From: Ciona savignyi
Taxonomy: Eukaryota > Chordata > Ascidiacea > Phlebobranchia > Cionidae
DNA: 64,000 nucleotides
Assembly (NCBI GenBank): GCA_000149265.1
Contig: CH002800.1
Span: 681,492 to 745,491 of the forward strand
Reading direction: 5' to 3'
Position numbers and translations under genes: made by a program. The first letter of the stretch is position 1. Every line of letters begins with the position of its first letter. The notes below the pieces were generated by a model. The model searched no databases. It was not told the DNA's origin and was given only the letters and a program-made list of their open reading frames with translations. Below are positions 60,801 to 64,000 of this stretch, in pieces.

Positions 60801-63492
60801 TCGGCCAAAAGGTTGCAGCATCGAAACTAGCTGCGAGCTAGTTAGTTAAGTTCTTTAACAGAAGGTACTTAAACCTAGTGGCTTAGAGCTTTTACCAAAA
60901 CTGTACTAATGTATTCTTTGAATTTAATACCCTGCAATCGTTCTGATAAACTGATAAACTGCACAAGGTAATGTATTGAGAACCCCTGTTATTATGCTGC
61001 TGTTAGCATATGACTCACATCCCTGGTAATTAAAATATTTTTTTTATTCAACACTTTAACATTTACAGGGATCTAATACTAACTGCTTGCTTGTCAGGTG
61101 AATGTTGCTTAAACCGTGTAGATTATTAAACTCAAAGATTATAGTGCAATGTGTCTGTCTATTTTATACTTGAAAGGAACCAACCTTACACGTTTTTTGT
61201 AACAAACACATCTTAAAATGTTCTTACCTGTATGCGTTTTATTTCTGCTGTGTTTTTTAATTGATCAGTGTAAAACATATAAATATTTTCAACCCTCAGG
61301 CACCATTTCCCAATTCAACTTATACGACTACGCCATGACACCGCAACAAGTGGTTGCCCTGCACAGAAACTGTGTCGGAAACAAAGGAACAGTGCGCGCA
61401 TGGCCAGATGCATTGGGCGGTATCGTTGGACAAGTCGATATTATAAGGCCTCCCTCTTTCTGCACAGCATGCCCACCTATTCCAAGCAACAATAACTTGG
61501 CCCCCACAGTTGTGGTAAGGATAGGATATTCATGTTTTATTCCCAATGAATGAAAAACATGCATTGAATTATTACATGGACACTCATCTGATTTCCTTGT
61601 GCACACCATCATGTTTCCGCTATTGCAATGTGTTGTATATGATTAAGCTTTATATGTTTAAGATGTTTAAATACTTTTATTCTCATCAATTACACAACAC
61701 CATAGTGGTTAAAAAAATACGATATAATAGCCAACACTTTCCGTGTGGTTATAATCAGCCTTCATAAGCCCTTACAGGTCATCCCTGGAAATAAATGGAT
61801 TATATGATTAAATAGAATATATGATAGAATAGGATATTTATCCCTGTAAATGGGAAAACCAAGGGGGTTAACAAACCGGCAAAAGATCACCTCTTGATTA
61901 CGTTTTTAGAAGGGTATCACACTAAATCCAAAACTTATTTAGCTCGATTTTATCAAGCAACTAGCTTGCATTCATTAAGAGCTAAACCAAAACTGCTACT
62001 TAAAGACTGCTACTCAAAGACTAAAGCTACACCATCAGTGGAGTTAATTTTTTTAACCCTTTCATCTTGTTTTCCCAGAATGACTTCACCACCAAACTGT
62101 CATGTGAAGCCGGGTACAACCTGAGGGTGAGACGGGGGTCGAACAGCAGGCGTGTCGGGGACGTGACGCTCAATTGTGGGAACGAAGGTGTGTGGAAGAT
62201 AAAGGGAAGGAACCGACCCAACCCAACAGCCATATTCTTCTGCTCCAGAATCAGCTGTCCAGCACTTCAAACGGTAGTTTTCAAGATCTCACCCTAATAT
62301 AGGTTTATAGTACAAGTTTGAGATGCTGTTTTGTTTCATAACTGGTCACAAGACACATACAGTTTTTATTATCAAAGACTGGTATAGCAATCTAATATAT
62401 CATTAATTTTAACCACTTTTTATTTTAAAATGATTTACCCACTGTTGGCTATATTATTCTTAATTTTATATGTTTTTAAATAAAATTAAAAAAAAACTAA
62501 ATTGACCTAAATTATATCGGCATATGTTAAGAATGCACCAAAGAAACGAGTGTCGATTTGTGAGAATCAGTGTTTTAAAGTATTATCCATTATCAGGTAG
62601 AAAATGTTGATGTGGATGTTGTTGGTACAAGATTCAATGACACAGTCACTTATACCTGCAACACTGGCTTTCTACCAACCCAGCCGTATGTTATAAGATG
62701 CCAAGCAAATAAGGTAAGTTCCTGTTGAGCTTTGCCAAACTTATTTCTATTTATCATTACATTTCTCAAGCCCAAAGTTGGAATATATGGCTTTTTTTTT
62801 AATTCATACTTAAATCATTGTGTTTAAAAAAGGTTTAATTGCATTGCTTAAAGACAAAATCAACTAGTTAGTCCCAGATTTTAGTCTCGCCACCTTTCGG
62901 CTTGCAGTATAATGCATTACCAAGCAAACTGGGAGGAAAGTGATGATGGGGAGCTAAATAGCTTAGTAGGTTAATACTTGCAGGATCAAAATTGCTCACT
63001 AGATAGTCGGTTGTGTTTGGGCAAGGCATTTAGCAGACATCGCCTAAACCCAGTGGATTAATTGATTTTTATAATAAAACTGAACGTCTCAAACACATTC
63101 ATTGTACACACTGCAATAACTCCAGTAAATCAACAGTGAATTGTTAATCTGACGATTGTTCATGTGATGCTGTTTGCGCTTTCCAACTTACGATGAACAT
63201 AACAAATTATTCTCCATATATTATCCGGTAAATAATTCCTCTAAACACAAGGTAATCTGAAAAGTACCCGTTTGTTAACGTTGTTTGCGTTTTAACATTT
63301 ACAGGGATTAAACAAATATCTATACCTTCTTAAATTCTACTTTTTGTTGCATAATGTTATTTCAGGAATGGTCTGGTGTGCCACCAGAATGCACAGACTT
63401 TGATGAATGTTCCAACAATCCATGCGATCAAATGGCATCATGCACCAATTCTGATGGTAGTTTTGCCTGTACCTGTCTCACTGGCTACACTG
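11904..63492 (+). CDS. SVEP1: SVEP1/polydom orthologue, N-terminal half (38 exons seen, continues past right edge)
   Basis: Exons: 11904-12080, 12151-12261, 12577-12752, 13590-13632, 15015-15126, 15657-15800, 27902-28078, 28526-28665, 29241-29457, 30691-30870, 32493-32690, 33562-33677, 34704-34833, 35431-35547, 36249-36374, 36704-36806, 37422-37519, 38062-38192, 38736-38904, 39467-39527, 39896-40110, 40781-40895, 41316-41443, 42115-42276, 43036-43197, 43913-44074, 54607-54669, 55240-55347, 56165-56252, 56632-56771, 57098-57299, 58761-58924, 59256-59469, 60501-60742, 61300-61514, 62079-62273, 62597-62713, 63366-63492. All phases agree (5545 nt). Domain order (vWA, sushi x3, HYR x2, sushi, ephrin-receptor-like, EGF x6, pentraxin, sushi x2, EGF) is that of vertebrate SVEP1, a secreted matrix protein that binds integrin alpha9beta1 and acts in lymphatic and vascular development. 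The long C-terminal sushi array must lie to the right. Two introns over 10 kb host antisense genes. Confidence 0.88.
13030..13390. mobile_element. Degraded family B SINEs, head to head
   Basis: An inverted remnant (CCCTATTAATCCAATGGGCC ... CCTTCAACCTTTCGGCTG, about 13030-13160) faces a forward remnant (TGGACCCAATGGATTAA ... TAACTCCGGTAACTCGACG, about 13240-13380). Strongly diverged; intron 3 of SVEP1. Confidence 0.5.
13403..13480 (+). mobile_element. Family A SINE, 5' part
   Basis: GGTCGTGTGGCCGAATGGTT with an intact A box. The B-box half is lost and replaced by AT-rich sequence. Confidence 0.6.
14232..14331. other. Assembly gap (100 N)
   Basis: Exactly 100 N within SVEP1 intron 4. Exactly 100 suggests a fixed-size placeholder of unknown true length. 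Apparent open frames crossing it are meaningless. Confidence 0.99.
14709..14915 (+). repeat. Family A SINE remnants with internal 28-bp triplication
   Basis: Two A-box-like starts (GTGGACCTATAATGGTTTAG and GCCGTATGGGCTAACGGTTA) are followed by three tandem copies of GAATTTGAATATACAAACGG plus a GCTAGTAAC-type end, which is the middle of a family A element. A local slippage amplification. Confidence 0.65.
15446..15557 (+). mobile_element. Family A SINE
   Basis: GATTGTGTGGCCGAATG at the head, TTAGTGACGAGCCCAATG in the middle and a decayed B box. SVEP1 intron 5. Confidence 0.65.
15821..16062 (-). mobile_element. SINE family B
   Basis: On the + strand it starts with the GGATAGGATATTCAT tail repeat and runs through GGCAATCGTC, CTATTGCAGTGTGT-like and AACCCATCAATCC blocks to GCGACCAGTTTTGAAT. 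The tRNA head is missing. Begins 20 bp inside the 12-kb SVEP1 intron. Confidence 0.7.
16428..18628 (-). CDS. Orphan seven-transmembrane protein A (506 aa), nested antisense in SVEP1 intron 6
   Basis: Two exons on the - strand: 18628-17702 and 17021-16428 (1521 nt, phase 0 junction). The N-terminus [20 protein letters not shown] has several N-glycosylation sequons and no signal peptide. Hydrophobic segments follow at about 20-45, after KYRLW, a third ending in FLWVRQ, a fourth ([19 protein letters not shown]), a fifth ([20 protein letters not shown]), then a long Ser-rich third inner loop interrupted by the intron, TM6 ([17 protein letters not shown]) and TM7 ([19 protein letters not shown]). 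After TM7 comes a basic/aromatic EIILPW and a cytoplasmic tail. The topology is GPCR-like (N-terminus outside), but there is no DRY, NPxxY or known family signature. Function not recognised. AATAAA-type signals lie about 75 nt beyond the stop on the - strand (16355-16346). Clear paralogue of the gene at 21188-23852. Confidence 0.8.
17019..17034 (+). other. 16-base match to the ascidian spliced-leader sequence
   Basis: The + strand reads ATTCTATTTGAATAAG, identical as I recall it to the Ciona trans-splicing leader. It is followed by GAATAA, not a GT donor, so it is not an SL RNA gene. Its complement forms the 3' splice acceptor (..TTCAAATAG) of exon 2 of 7TM gene A, so a chance match is quite possible. 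Confidence 0.35.
18629..21187. other. Spacer between the two antisense 7TM genes
   Basis: Holds the promoter side of gene A (just above 18628) and the 3' side of gene B (below 21188). It is SINE-poor and CpG-containing compared with other introns here. A palindromic CRE TGACGTCA lies at 20319-20326, with related GACGTCA cores at about 19190 and 19931. No convincing exon: the short open frames at 19326-19583 and 20752-21178 lack domains or good splice sites. Confidence 0.5.
20319..20326 (+). promoter_or_regulatory. CRE/ATF-like palindrome TGACGTCA
   Basis: A perfect 8-bp CREB/ATF consensus in the spacer between the nested 7TM genes, in ATGTGACGTCATACG context. Two weaker GACGTCA-core matches lie within 1.2 kb. 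No evidence of use other than the sequence. Confidence 0.35.
21188..23852 (-). CDS. Orphan seven-transmembrane protein B (501 aa), nested antisense in SVEP1 intron 6
   Basis: Four exons on the - strand: 23852-23594, 23249-23050, 22902-22639, 21970-21188 (1506 nt, phases 1, 0, 0). The N-terminal tail bears an NTT sequon. TM1 is [22 protein letters not shown]3 ends IYIFLWVRQ followed by [12 protein letters not shown], matching gene A's FLWVRQ and [14 protein letters not shown]5 ends [11 protein letters not shown], equivalent to [10 protein letters not shown] in A. TM6 is [19 protein letters not shown] and TM7 ends [19 protein letters not shown], matching [11 protein letters not shown] in A. The extracellular loop 2 has two sequons (NST, NTT). 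The cytoplasmic tail of about 170 aa is basic and Ser-rich. All this shows a tandem duplicate of gene A, but with three introns that A lacks. No known receptor family is recognised; ligand and coupling unknown. Confidence 0.8.
23853..27901. other. Left-over part of SVEP1 intron 6, upstream of 7TM gene B
   Basis: No exon supported. It contains the presumptive promoter of gene B, a family A SINE relic at 24282-24400, a small direct repeat (CAGTAGTTCCATATT twice, 24616-24665), and CpG-bearing unique sequence at about 24800-26100. That sequence includes TTACGTCATTGCAGCAAT near 24913 and CGTCATTGCGCATTT near 25950. From 26100 to 27900 it is AT-rich and featureless apart from GGGTTGACAACC-like short repeats near 26270-26350. 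Confidence 0.5.
24282..24400 (+). mobile_element. Family A SINE relic
   Basis: GATAGTGTGGCCTAATGG then CGCTACCGATACATATGTCG. The distal half has decayed. Confidence 0.55.
27902..28665 (+). CDS. SVEP1: SVEP1 exons 7-8: Cys-rich module and first ephrin-receptor-like repeat
   Basis: Exon 7 encodes a compact Cys-rich module ([19 protein letters not shown], then [16 protein letters not shown]) matching the region after the vWA in SVEP1. Exon 8 encodes [20 protein letters not shown], a GCC2/GCC3 (ephrin-receptor-like) repeat. Phases 1 to 1 and 1 to 0 fit the neighbours across the 12.1-kb intron. Confidence 0.88.
28166..28240 (+). mobile_element. hAT-like MITE end fragment
   Basis: CAGTGGTTCCCAACCGGGGT is the typical terminal inverted repeat of hAT-derived miniature elements, like the complete one at 29576. 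No matching right end is seen, so it is a truncated relic. Confidence 0.45.
28998..29195 (+). repeat. CpG-rich tandem repeat, unit about 22 bp
   Basis: About nine imperfect copies of ACGCATTACGCGGGRNACTT in SVEP1 intron 8, ending 46 bp before sushi exon 1. Unlike the AT-rich surroundings, each unit carries two or three CpGs. Confidence 0.85.
29241..32690 (+). CDS. SVEP1: SVEP1 exons 9-11: sushi/CCP domains 1-3
   Basis: Each exon encodes one complement-control module with four Cys and a conserved Trp region. Exon 9: [19 protein letters not shown] ... [11 protein letters not shown]. Exon 10: [14 protein letters not shown] ... [11 protein letters not shown]. Exon 11: [16 protein letters not shown] ... 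[16 protein letters not shown]. The third exon's acceptor lies only about 20 bp past a family A SINE. Sushi modules are protein-protein interaction folds of about 60 aa. Confidence 0.9.
29576..29808 (+). mobile_element. hAT-type MITE (233 bp) with perfect 8-bp target duplication
   Basis: Terminal inverted repeats CAGTGGTTCCCGAAC / CTTTGGAACCACTG. The 8-bp duplication GGTTAATA flanks it at 29568-29575 and 29809-29816. No transposase frame, so it is non-autonomous. It has landed in a family A SINE: the A box GAATGGTTAA is on the left and CGACCGATTCATAT continues on the right. Confidence 0.92.
30207..30499 (-). mobile_element. SINE family B, full length
   Basis: Reading the - strand: tRNA-like head CCGGCCCGATGGTCTAGCGG with B box AGGTTGCAGGTGCGAAACTG, then TGTGTCCTTGGGCAAGGCAC, TGAACCCAGCGGATTAATGG, TATTGCAATAGCTC-type block, GATTGCCCGTGTGATAA, and tail of TATCC repeats. 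Nearly identical to the copy at 55444, so fairly recent. Confidence 0.85.
31505..31999 (+). mobile_element. Unclassified retroposon-like insert ending in poly(A)
   Basis: A GC-richer block (GGTGCAACTCGATGGGC ... AACTCGCACTAAGTGCAC) ends in a C6 and a run of about 21 A, in SVEP1 intron 10. The poly(A) end suggests retroposition, but neither SINE A nor SINE B matches. An 82-codon open frame inside has no recognisable domain. Confidence 0.45.
32092..32472 (-). mobile_element. Three tandem family A SINE copies
   Basis: Three reverse copies at about 32092-32213, 32236-32348 and 32365-32472. Each has the B-box end (GTTTTGAACCC / GTTTCAAACCCC) and the A-box end (TTAACCATTCGGCCA). The last one ends 20 bp before the sushi-3 exon. 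Confidence 0.8.
33562..36374 (+). CDS. SVEP1: SVEP1 exons 12-15: HYR (hyalin) domains 1-2
   Basis: Each HYR module is split over two exons. HYR1: [15 protein letters not shown]...[14 protein letters not shown], then [24 protein letters not shown]2: [16 protein letters not shown]...[11 protein letters not shown], then [20 protein letters not shown]. The DNSG and YxAxDxxGN motifs are the family hallmarks. HYR domains are Ig-like adhesion folds. The donor after exon 14 (GTCGGT at 35548) is weak but the phase fits. Confidence 0.88.
34361..34645 (-). mobile_element. SINE family B
   Basis: Same block order as the copy at 30207 (tail at the left on +, ATCCTCAGATTACCTCGCGC, CCTTGCCCAAGGACACAACC, CTTCGACTGAAAGGCGACGC). 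Moderately diverged; between the two HYR1 exons. Confidence 0.8.
35197..35325 (+). mobile_element. Small hAT-like MITE (129 bp)
   Basis: Left end CAGGGATTCTTTAA, right end TTAAGAACCACTG; flanks CTTTAGAG and CTTTAGGG (7 of 8 match) are the target duplication. Contains an 11-G run. Different family from the element at 29576. Confidence 0.7.
36000..36192 (+). repeat. Direct duplication, 98-bp unit, two copies
   Basis: TGCCTTTAGTTTGGACCACT at 36001 recurs as TGCCTTTAGTTCAGACCACT at 36099, with the following TTTCTATGTTAATTTGAAAT also repeated. Lies just before the second HYR2 exon. Confidence 0.8.
36704..37519 (+). CDS. SVEP1: SVEP1 exons 16-17: sushi domain 4
   Basis: [20 protein letters not shown]...CYHECNNQR joined in phase 2 to [20 protein letters not shown] followed by [11 protein letters not shown]. 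The module is split across two exons, unlike sushi 1-3 which are one exon each. Confidence 0.85.
37069..37290 (-). mobile_element. Diverged family B SINE
   Basis: TTATCCCCGTGGACGGGAAC, ACGCTCCCAACGTCGAGTTACC and CTTGCATTGTGTTGTGTATG mark the conserved blocks. Between the two sushi-4 exons. Confidence 0.6.
37563..37975. mobile_element. Facing pair of family B SINE relics
   Basis: A reverse copy (37563-37800: CGGCAATCGTCAGATTAC, GGTTACCCGAGC) meets a forward copy (37805-37975: AAGGTTGCACTATCGAAACT, CTAGCTAGTCGGCTGTGTG). Together they make an imperfect inverted repeat that could fold in the intron. Confidence 0.6.
38062..41443 (+). CDS. SVEP1: SVEP1 exons 18-23: linker with Cys-containing beta segment, Tyr/Asp-rich stretch, furin-like sites and RGD
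   Basis: Exon 18 ([20 protein letters not shown]) and exon 19 ([19 protein letters not shown]) form a small Cys-containing unit. Exon 19 then becomes acidic and Tyr-rich ([20 protein letters not shown]). Exon 20 is highly basic ([20 protein letters not shown]) with two furin-type sites, RKRR/S and RQRR/N. Exon 21 follows with PGGRGDNEP, an RGD, and another acidic Tyr stretch ([20 protein letters not shown]). Exons 21-23 then return to a folded pattern ([42 protein letters not shown]), ending with the first Cys of the ephrin-like block ([13 protein letters not shown]). The donor at 40896 (GTTCGA) is weak but phase and homology support it. Confidence 0.8.
38340..38730 (+). repeat. Minisatellite spanning an assembly gap
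   Basis: Blocks ATTTGCACTTCTTAACT, CTACCCCACGCTT and GGGCAGSGTTAGAATTAGTT occur two or three times on both sides of the N run. The gap therefore lies in a tandem repeat that was probably collapsed. Confidence 0.7.
38430..38529. other. Assembly gap (100 N)
   Basis: Exactly 100 N in SVEP1 intron 18, flanked by copies of the same repeat unit. Confidence 0.99.
38921..39060 (-). mobile_element. SINE family B, 3' half
   Basis: TCATGTTTATCCCGTGAATG, CCTCGCGCCCACCGTTGG, TTGCAGTGCGTTGTGTAT. The head is missing. Confidence 0.7.
39775..39860 (-). mobile_element. Family A SINE, partial
   Basis: TAAGTTTTAAACCCATGATG (B-box end) and GGGCTTGTCACATCACCG, with the A-box half missing. Confidence 0.55.
40125..40420 (+). 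repeat. Degenerate AT-rich tandem repeat
   Basis: AAGTTTTAATAAAT-like and ACTAAAAGTATAAGAG-like motifs recur every 60-70 bp right after exon 21. Too diverged for an exact unit length by eye. Confidence 0.55.
40965..41213 (-). mobile_element. SINE family B
   Basis: Well preserved blocks: CACGGGCAATCGTCAGATCA, CGTCGGGTTACCGGAGCTAT, TTGCCCAAGGACACAGCCG. Faces the copy at 41484 across exon 23. Confidence 0.8.
41484..41780 (+). mobile_element. SINE family B, full length, forward
   Basis: Head AGTCTGGTGGTCTAGTGCG with B box GGTTGTAGATACGAAACTGG, core TGTTCTTGGGCAAAGCAC, tail CATCCTATCCTATTCTAT. Confidence 0.82.
42115..44074 (+). CDS. SVEP1: SVEP1 exons 24-26: three ephrin-receptor-like (GCC2/GCC3) modules
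   Basis: Three exons, each exactly 162 nt and symmetrical (phase 1-1): [60 protein letters not shown]. Each ends with a CP/CPP..T.TPS/STG..C pattern. The equal length and phase point to tandem exon duplication. These modules are stabilised by disulphides and found in SVEP1, ephrin receptors and other matrix proteins. Confidence 0.9.
43280..43352 (-). mobile_element. SINE family B tail fragment
   Basis: ATAGGATATTCATGTGTTAT, then GGGGCGTTATTACACGGG. Only the tail block. Confidence 0.6.
43560..43845 (+). mobile_element. Diverged SINE family B, forward
   Basis: Head TTGGTGGCATAGTGCATCGC ... GATTCGAAACGGATTGC, core TCAACAAGGCACTTAGCG, tail CAGAGATAATTATGAATGC. Older copy. Confidence 0.65.
44075..44811. 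other. Left end of the 10.5-kb SVEP1 intron 26 / 3' flank of the LRR gene
   Basis: AT-rich, with no exon. On the - strand AATAAA occurs at 44500-44495, a plausible poly(A) signal about 400 nt beyond the stop of the antisense LRR gene. Confidence 0.5.
44812..44896 (-). mobile_element. Family A SINE in the LRR gene 3' UTR
   Basis: Begins 8 bp from the stop codon of the antisense LRR gene. The - strand reads GGAACGGCTGTGCGGAATG (A box) to TGTCATGGGTTCGAAACAC (B box). It has the same orientation as the gene, so it would be part of the mRNA. Confidence 0.75.
44904..54111 (-). CDS. Leucine-rich-repeat single-pass receptor (1283 aa), nested antisense in SVEP1 intron 26
   Basis: Ten exons on the - strand: 54111-53917, 52448-52244, 51529-51322, 50794-50671, 50218-50043, 49281-49083, 49027-48606, 48423-48383, 47970-47805, 47019-44904 (3852 nt, all phases consistent). 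Signal peptide [25 protein letters not shown] with four Cys (CPTRCLC...C, residues 24-37); about nine LRRs (e.g. [20 protein letters not shown]). A Cys-bounded loop of about 34 residues (DDC...HSC) is inserted before the last two LRRs. [25 protein letters not shown]...LRCW lacks its usual fourth Cys. A Thr-rich stalk follows, with no Ig or FN3 domain. TM at about 544-566 ([20 protein letters not shown]). The cytoplasmic tail is about 717 aa, Ser/Arg-rich, mostly one exon. No vertebrate orthologue is recognised; it belongs broadly with neuronal LRR-TM adhesion receptors. Exon 8 is only 41 nt. The donor at 47804 (GTACGT) is preferred over an in-phase alternative 5 nt upstream. Confidence 0.82.
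47155..47265 (-). mobile_element. SINE family B relic
   Basis: GGATAGGAATAAAATAATCATG, GTCGTCAGATTACTGAACCC, CATCGGGTTATTGGAACTA. In the last intron of the LRR gene. Confidence 0.5.
50235..50425 (+). repeat. Tandem repeat, about 45-bp unit, four copies
   Basis: TTTCTACTCAACCCAAAAAC and ..CCAAAAAACAAGTGTCAAATGC motifs recur about four times right beside LRR exon 5 (ends 50218). Intronic minisatellite. Confidence 0.65.
52511..52641 (-). mobile_element. Family A SINE with long poly(A) tail
   Basis: The - strand reads TACGGTCGTGTGGCCAAATG (A box) ... GTCATAGGTTCGAAACTTGG (B box) then more than 20 A. The long homogeneous tail implies a young insertion and shows that family A ends in poly(A). Confidence 0.85.
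53001..53890 (+). repeat. 22-copy, 41-bp satellite made of the SINE A-box segment
   Basis: About 22 tandem units of the form TGTGTGGCCGAATGGTTAGC + GCGACCGATTCATATACAGCA (lengths 38-43). Each unit is the first 40 bases of family A, including the pol III A box, and none has a B box. The array lies in intron 1 of the antisense LRR gene and ends 26 bp from the donor of its signal-peptide exon. Confidence 0.95.
54607..58924 (+). CDS. SVEP1: SVEP1 exons 27-32: six EGF-like domains
   Basis: Exon 27 ([20 protein letters not shown]) gives the first Cys of EGF1, completed by exon 28 ([19 protein letters not shown]). EGF2 [19 protein letters not shown]3 [18 protein letters not shown]4 [19 protein letters not shown]5 [19 protein letters not shown]6 [21 protein letters not shown]2-5 carry the calcium-binding D/N-x-D/N-E start, and EGF2-6 carry the C-x-D-x4-F/Y-x-C hydroxylation consensus. 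EGF1, 3, 5 and 6 have the O-fucose consensus C2-x4-S/T-C3. Six EGFs before a pentraxin domain is the SVEP1 layout. The donor at 54670 (GTTCGT) is weak but phase-consistent. Confidence 0.9.
55444..55740 (-). mobile_element. SINE family B, full length (reference copy)
   Basis: The best preserved copy. On the + strand: three GGATA repeats, ATTCATGTGTATCCCCGTGA, ATCACACGGGCAATCGTCAG, ACCGTCGGGTTACCGGAGC, ATGATAGACACGTTCC, CCCATTAATCCGCTGGGTTC, GCCTTGCCCAAGGACACAAC, then the inverted tRNA-like head ending GACCGACCGGCCGG. In SVEP1 intron 28. Confidence 0.88.
55892..55972 (-). mobile_element. Family A SINE, partial
   Basis: GATAAGTTTTGAACCCATC (B box end) to AATCTGTATATGAAAGGACC; A box lost. Confidence 0.6.
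56349..56583 (+). repeat. Higher-order tandem repeat (49+47 bp dimers) derived from SINE family B
   Basis: Five monomers starting CGCGAGG at 56349, 56398, 56445, 56494 and 56541. They alternate type 1 (TAATCTGACGACTGCCTGTG) and type 2 (TTTCTTATGAATGCCCGTGT), giving a 96-bp dimer. Both resemble neighbouring blocks of the family B tail (GCGCGAGGTGATCTGACGAT, GGATACACATGAAT). Ends 48 bp before the EGF exon 56632. Confidence 0.85.
57408..57515 (+). mobile_element. Family A SINE
   Basis: GTTGTGTAGTCGAATGGCTAG then AGCGTGACCACC; the distal AACGGACCAAGTGACAAGTC block is present, the B box is lost. Confidence 0.6.
57850..57930 (-). mobile_element. Family A SINE, partial
   Basis: TTGTCACCAAGATCG then GGTATATGTATCGGTCGCGT and TTAATCGTTCGGTCACACC (A box, inverted). 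Confidence 0.65.
58109..58300 (+). repeat. Direct duplication, 103-bp unit, two copies
   Basis: TACCGGCCTTATGTAAGGTT at 58109 recurs at 58212, and ATTAGGCATTTTGYAATACT and TAATGTTTTAATTAATT repeat after each. Very little divergence, so a recent tandem duplication in SVEP1 intron 31. Confidence 0.85.
58590..58708 (-). mobile_element. Family A SINE, diverged
   Basis: Inverted A-box end TTCTGCCACACAACGGCATT and B-box-like GACAAAACCGGC at the left. Old copy. Confidence 0.5.
58960..59236 (-). mobile_element. SINE family B, diverged
   Basis: GGTGTTATCACATGGGAAAG, AATGGATTCAGGTAATTTCG, CCTTTCTGCTGAAAGCC at the head. Ends 20 bp before the pentraxin exon. Confidence 0.6.
59256..61514 (+). CDS. SVEP1: SVEP1 exons 33-35: pentraxin/laminin-G-like domain and start of sushi 5
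   Basis: Exon 33: [20 protein letters not shown]...[20 protein letters not shown]. Exon 34: [38 protein letters not shown], and the pentraxin signature-like [20 protein letters not shown]. Exon 35: [20 protein letters not shown] closes the jelly roll, followed by [10 protein letters not shown], the first Cys of sushi 5. 'GQEQD..GG.F..SQ' is the family hallmark. Here an extra Cys pair (DCLGGC) sits in that loop. Confidence 0.9.
59522..59570 (-). mobile_element. Family A SINE B-box fragment
   Basis: ACCAGGTTGGTTTCGAGACC then ACGGGCTCGCCACCCGCC; short truncated copy. Confidence 0.45.
60760..60930 (+). mobile_element. SINE family B head fragment
   Basis: TAGCCTGGTCAGATGTCTGAG ... AAGGTTGCAGCATCGAAACT and GCGAGCTAGTTAGTTAAG; diverged. 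Confidence 0.5.
61515..61895 (-). mobile_element. Two SINE family B tail fragments
   Basis: 61515-61650 starts with AAGGATAGGATATTCATG directly at the exon 35 donor (GTAAGG is shared with the repeat tail) and contains TATTGCAATGTGTTGTATAT. 61823-61895 has AATAGGATATTTATCCCTG and CCAAGGGGGTTAAC. Confidence 0.65.
62079..63492 (+). CDS. SVEP1: SVEP1 exons 36-38: sushi 5-6 and EGF 7
   Basis: Exon 36 completes sushi 5 ([27 protein letters not shown]) and starts sushi 6 (SCPALQT). Exon 37 ([20 protein letters not shown]) and the start of exon 38 (EWSGVPPEC) finish it. Exon 38 then gives EGF7 [16 protein letters not shown] ... CTCLTGYTG, calcium-binding and with an O-fucose consensus (CDQMASC). Sushi 5 has an unusually basic insert ([10 protein letters not shown]). 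The gene continues off the window in phase 1. Confidence 0.88.
62955..63330 (+). mobile_element. SINE family B relics, forward
   Basis: Core TAGTCGGTTGTGTTTGGGC, AACCCAGTGGATTAATTG, CTGCAATAACTCCAGTAAA. A second tail fragment at 63245-63330 (AAGGTAATCTGAAAAGTAC ... TTTACAGGGATTAAAC). Confidence 0.6.
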
Positions 63493-63531
63493 GTAAGTGA
63501 AACAAAATTTCTCACCACCATCAGTACTATA

Positions 63532-63897
63532 CAGTAGTGCCCCGGACCATTTCACTCCAGCCATCAGTACTTTAAACTTCTTTGTGCATAGAGTGCTCCG
63601 CAAACTTTTTTTTACTCCCGGCACATTTAAAAACTTACCAACTGGGACGGCATATTGCAAGTAAAAATTGTACAATGGAAGGTCTTTTGATAGCTATATA
63701 GTATATACGTTTGATATTGTATAAGCGAAGTGTCTGATAGCGGTAATTTGCTCATATAAAAACTTCATATTTAGTAAAAACGTTTAAAAAAAATATTATA
63801 ATTTTCTCGCTGCACACCTAACATTTTCTTGGGGGGGGAGAAAAAAGGTTTTGAATTGGTTAACAAATTTTTCTTTGGGTTGGTCCCCAAACCACTG
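63532..63897 (+). mobile_element. hAT-like MITE (366 bp)
   Basis: Ends CAGTAGTGCCCCGGACC and GGTCCCCAAACCACTG; flanks GTACTATA (63524-63531) and GTACCATA (63898-63905) match in 7 of 8. An 8-G run lies inside. No transposase. Inserted 40 bp after the EGF7 exon. Confidence 0.75.
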
Positions 63898-64000
63898 GTA
63901 CCATATCGTTCCTTAAAGCATTGTCCCAAAACTTTTCCGTGATGTAATCGCGGCAATGTTCCGCGTTTTCAAACGCAAAATAAAACTTGTGCACTGTCAT

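Overview
The window is animal nuclear DNA, most likely from an ascidian tunicate of the Ciona type. It is AT-rich, has compact multi-exon genes with GT-AG introns, carries chordate-type genes (a Rab27, a polydom/SVEP1) and is dotted with tRNA-derived SINEs and hAT-type miniature elements. Two 100-base N runs show it is a draft assembly. The species call is inference; the gene models rest on splice sites whose reading phases close exactly from exon to exon.

Layout on the + strand: (1) about 600-3952, a Rab27-type small GTPase; (2) 5336-11264, an 11-exon secretory-pathway O-fucosyltransferase-family protein of 514 aa; (3) 11904 to beyond the right edge, a SVEP1/polydom orthologue. I resolve 38 SVEP1 exons (about 1848 codons): signal peptide, vWA, Cys-rich and ephrin-receptor-like modules, sushi 1-3, HYR 1-2, sushi 4, an acidic/basic linker with furin-like sites and an RGD, further ephrin-receptor-like modules, six EGF domains, a pentraxin/LamG domain, sushi 5-6 and EGF 7. 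This domain order matches vertebrate SVEP1.

Three genes lie inside SVEP1 introns on the opposite strand. The 12.1-kb intron 15801-27901 holds two tandem paralogous seven-transmembrane proteins (506 and 501 aa) that I cannot assign to a known receptor family. The 10.5-kb intron 44075-54606 holds a 1283-aa leucine-rich-repeat single-pass receptor with a cytoplasmic tail of about 717 aa, almost all encoded by one exon.

Non-coding DNA is dominated by two tRNA-derived SINE families. Family A is short and Ser/Leu-tRNA-like, with an oligo-A tail. Family B is about 300 bp with a (GGATA)n/(TATCC)n tail. There are also hAT-like MITEs with 8-bp target duplications and several minisatellites. The most striking is a 22-copy, 41-bp array made only of the A-box part of family A (53001-53890).

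A possible functional theme is that the O-fucosyltransferase-like gene sits just upstream of a matrix protein in which five of seven EGF domains carry the O-fucose consensus. The best candidates for something undescribed are the nested orphan 7TM pair, the processed-RGD linker of the SVEP1 protein and the A-box satellite.
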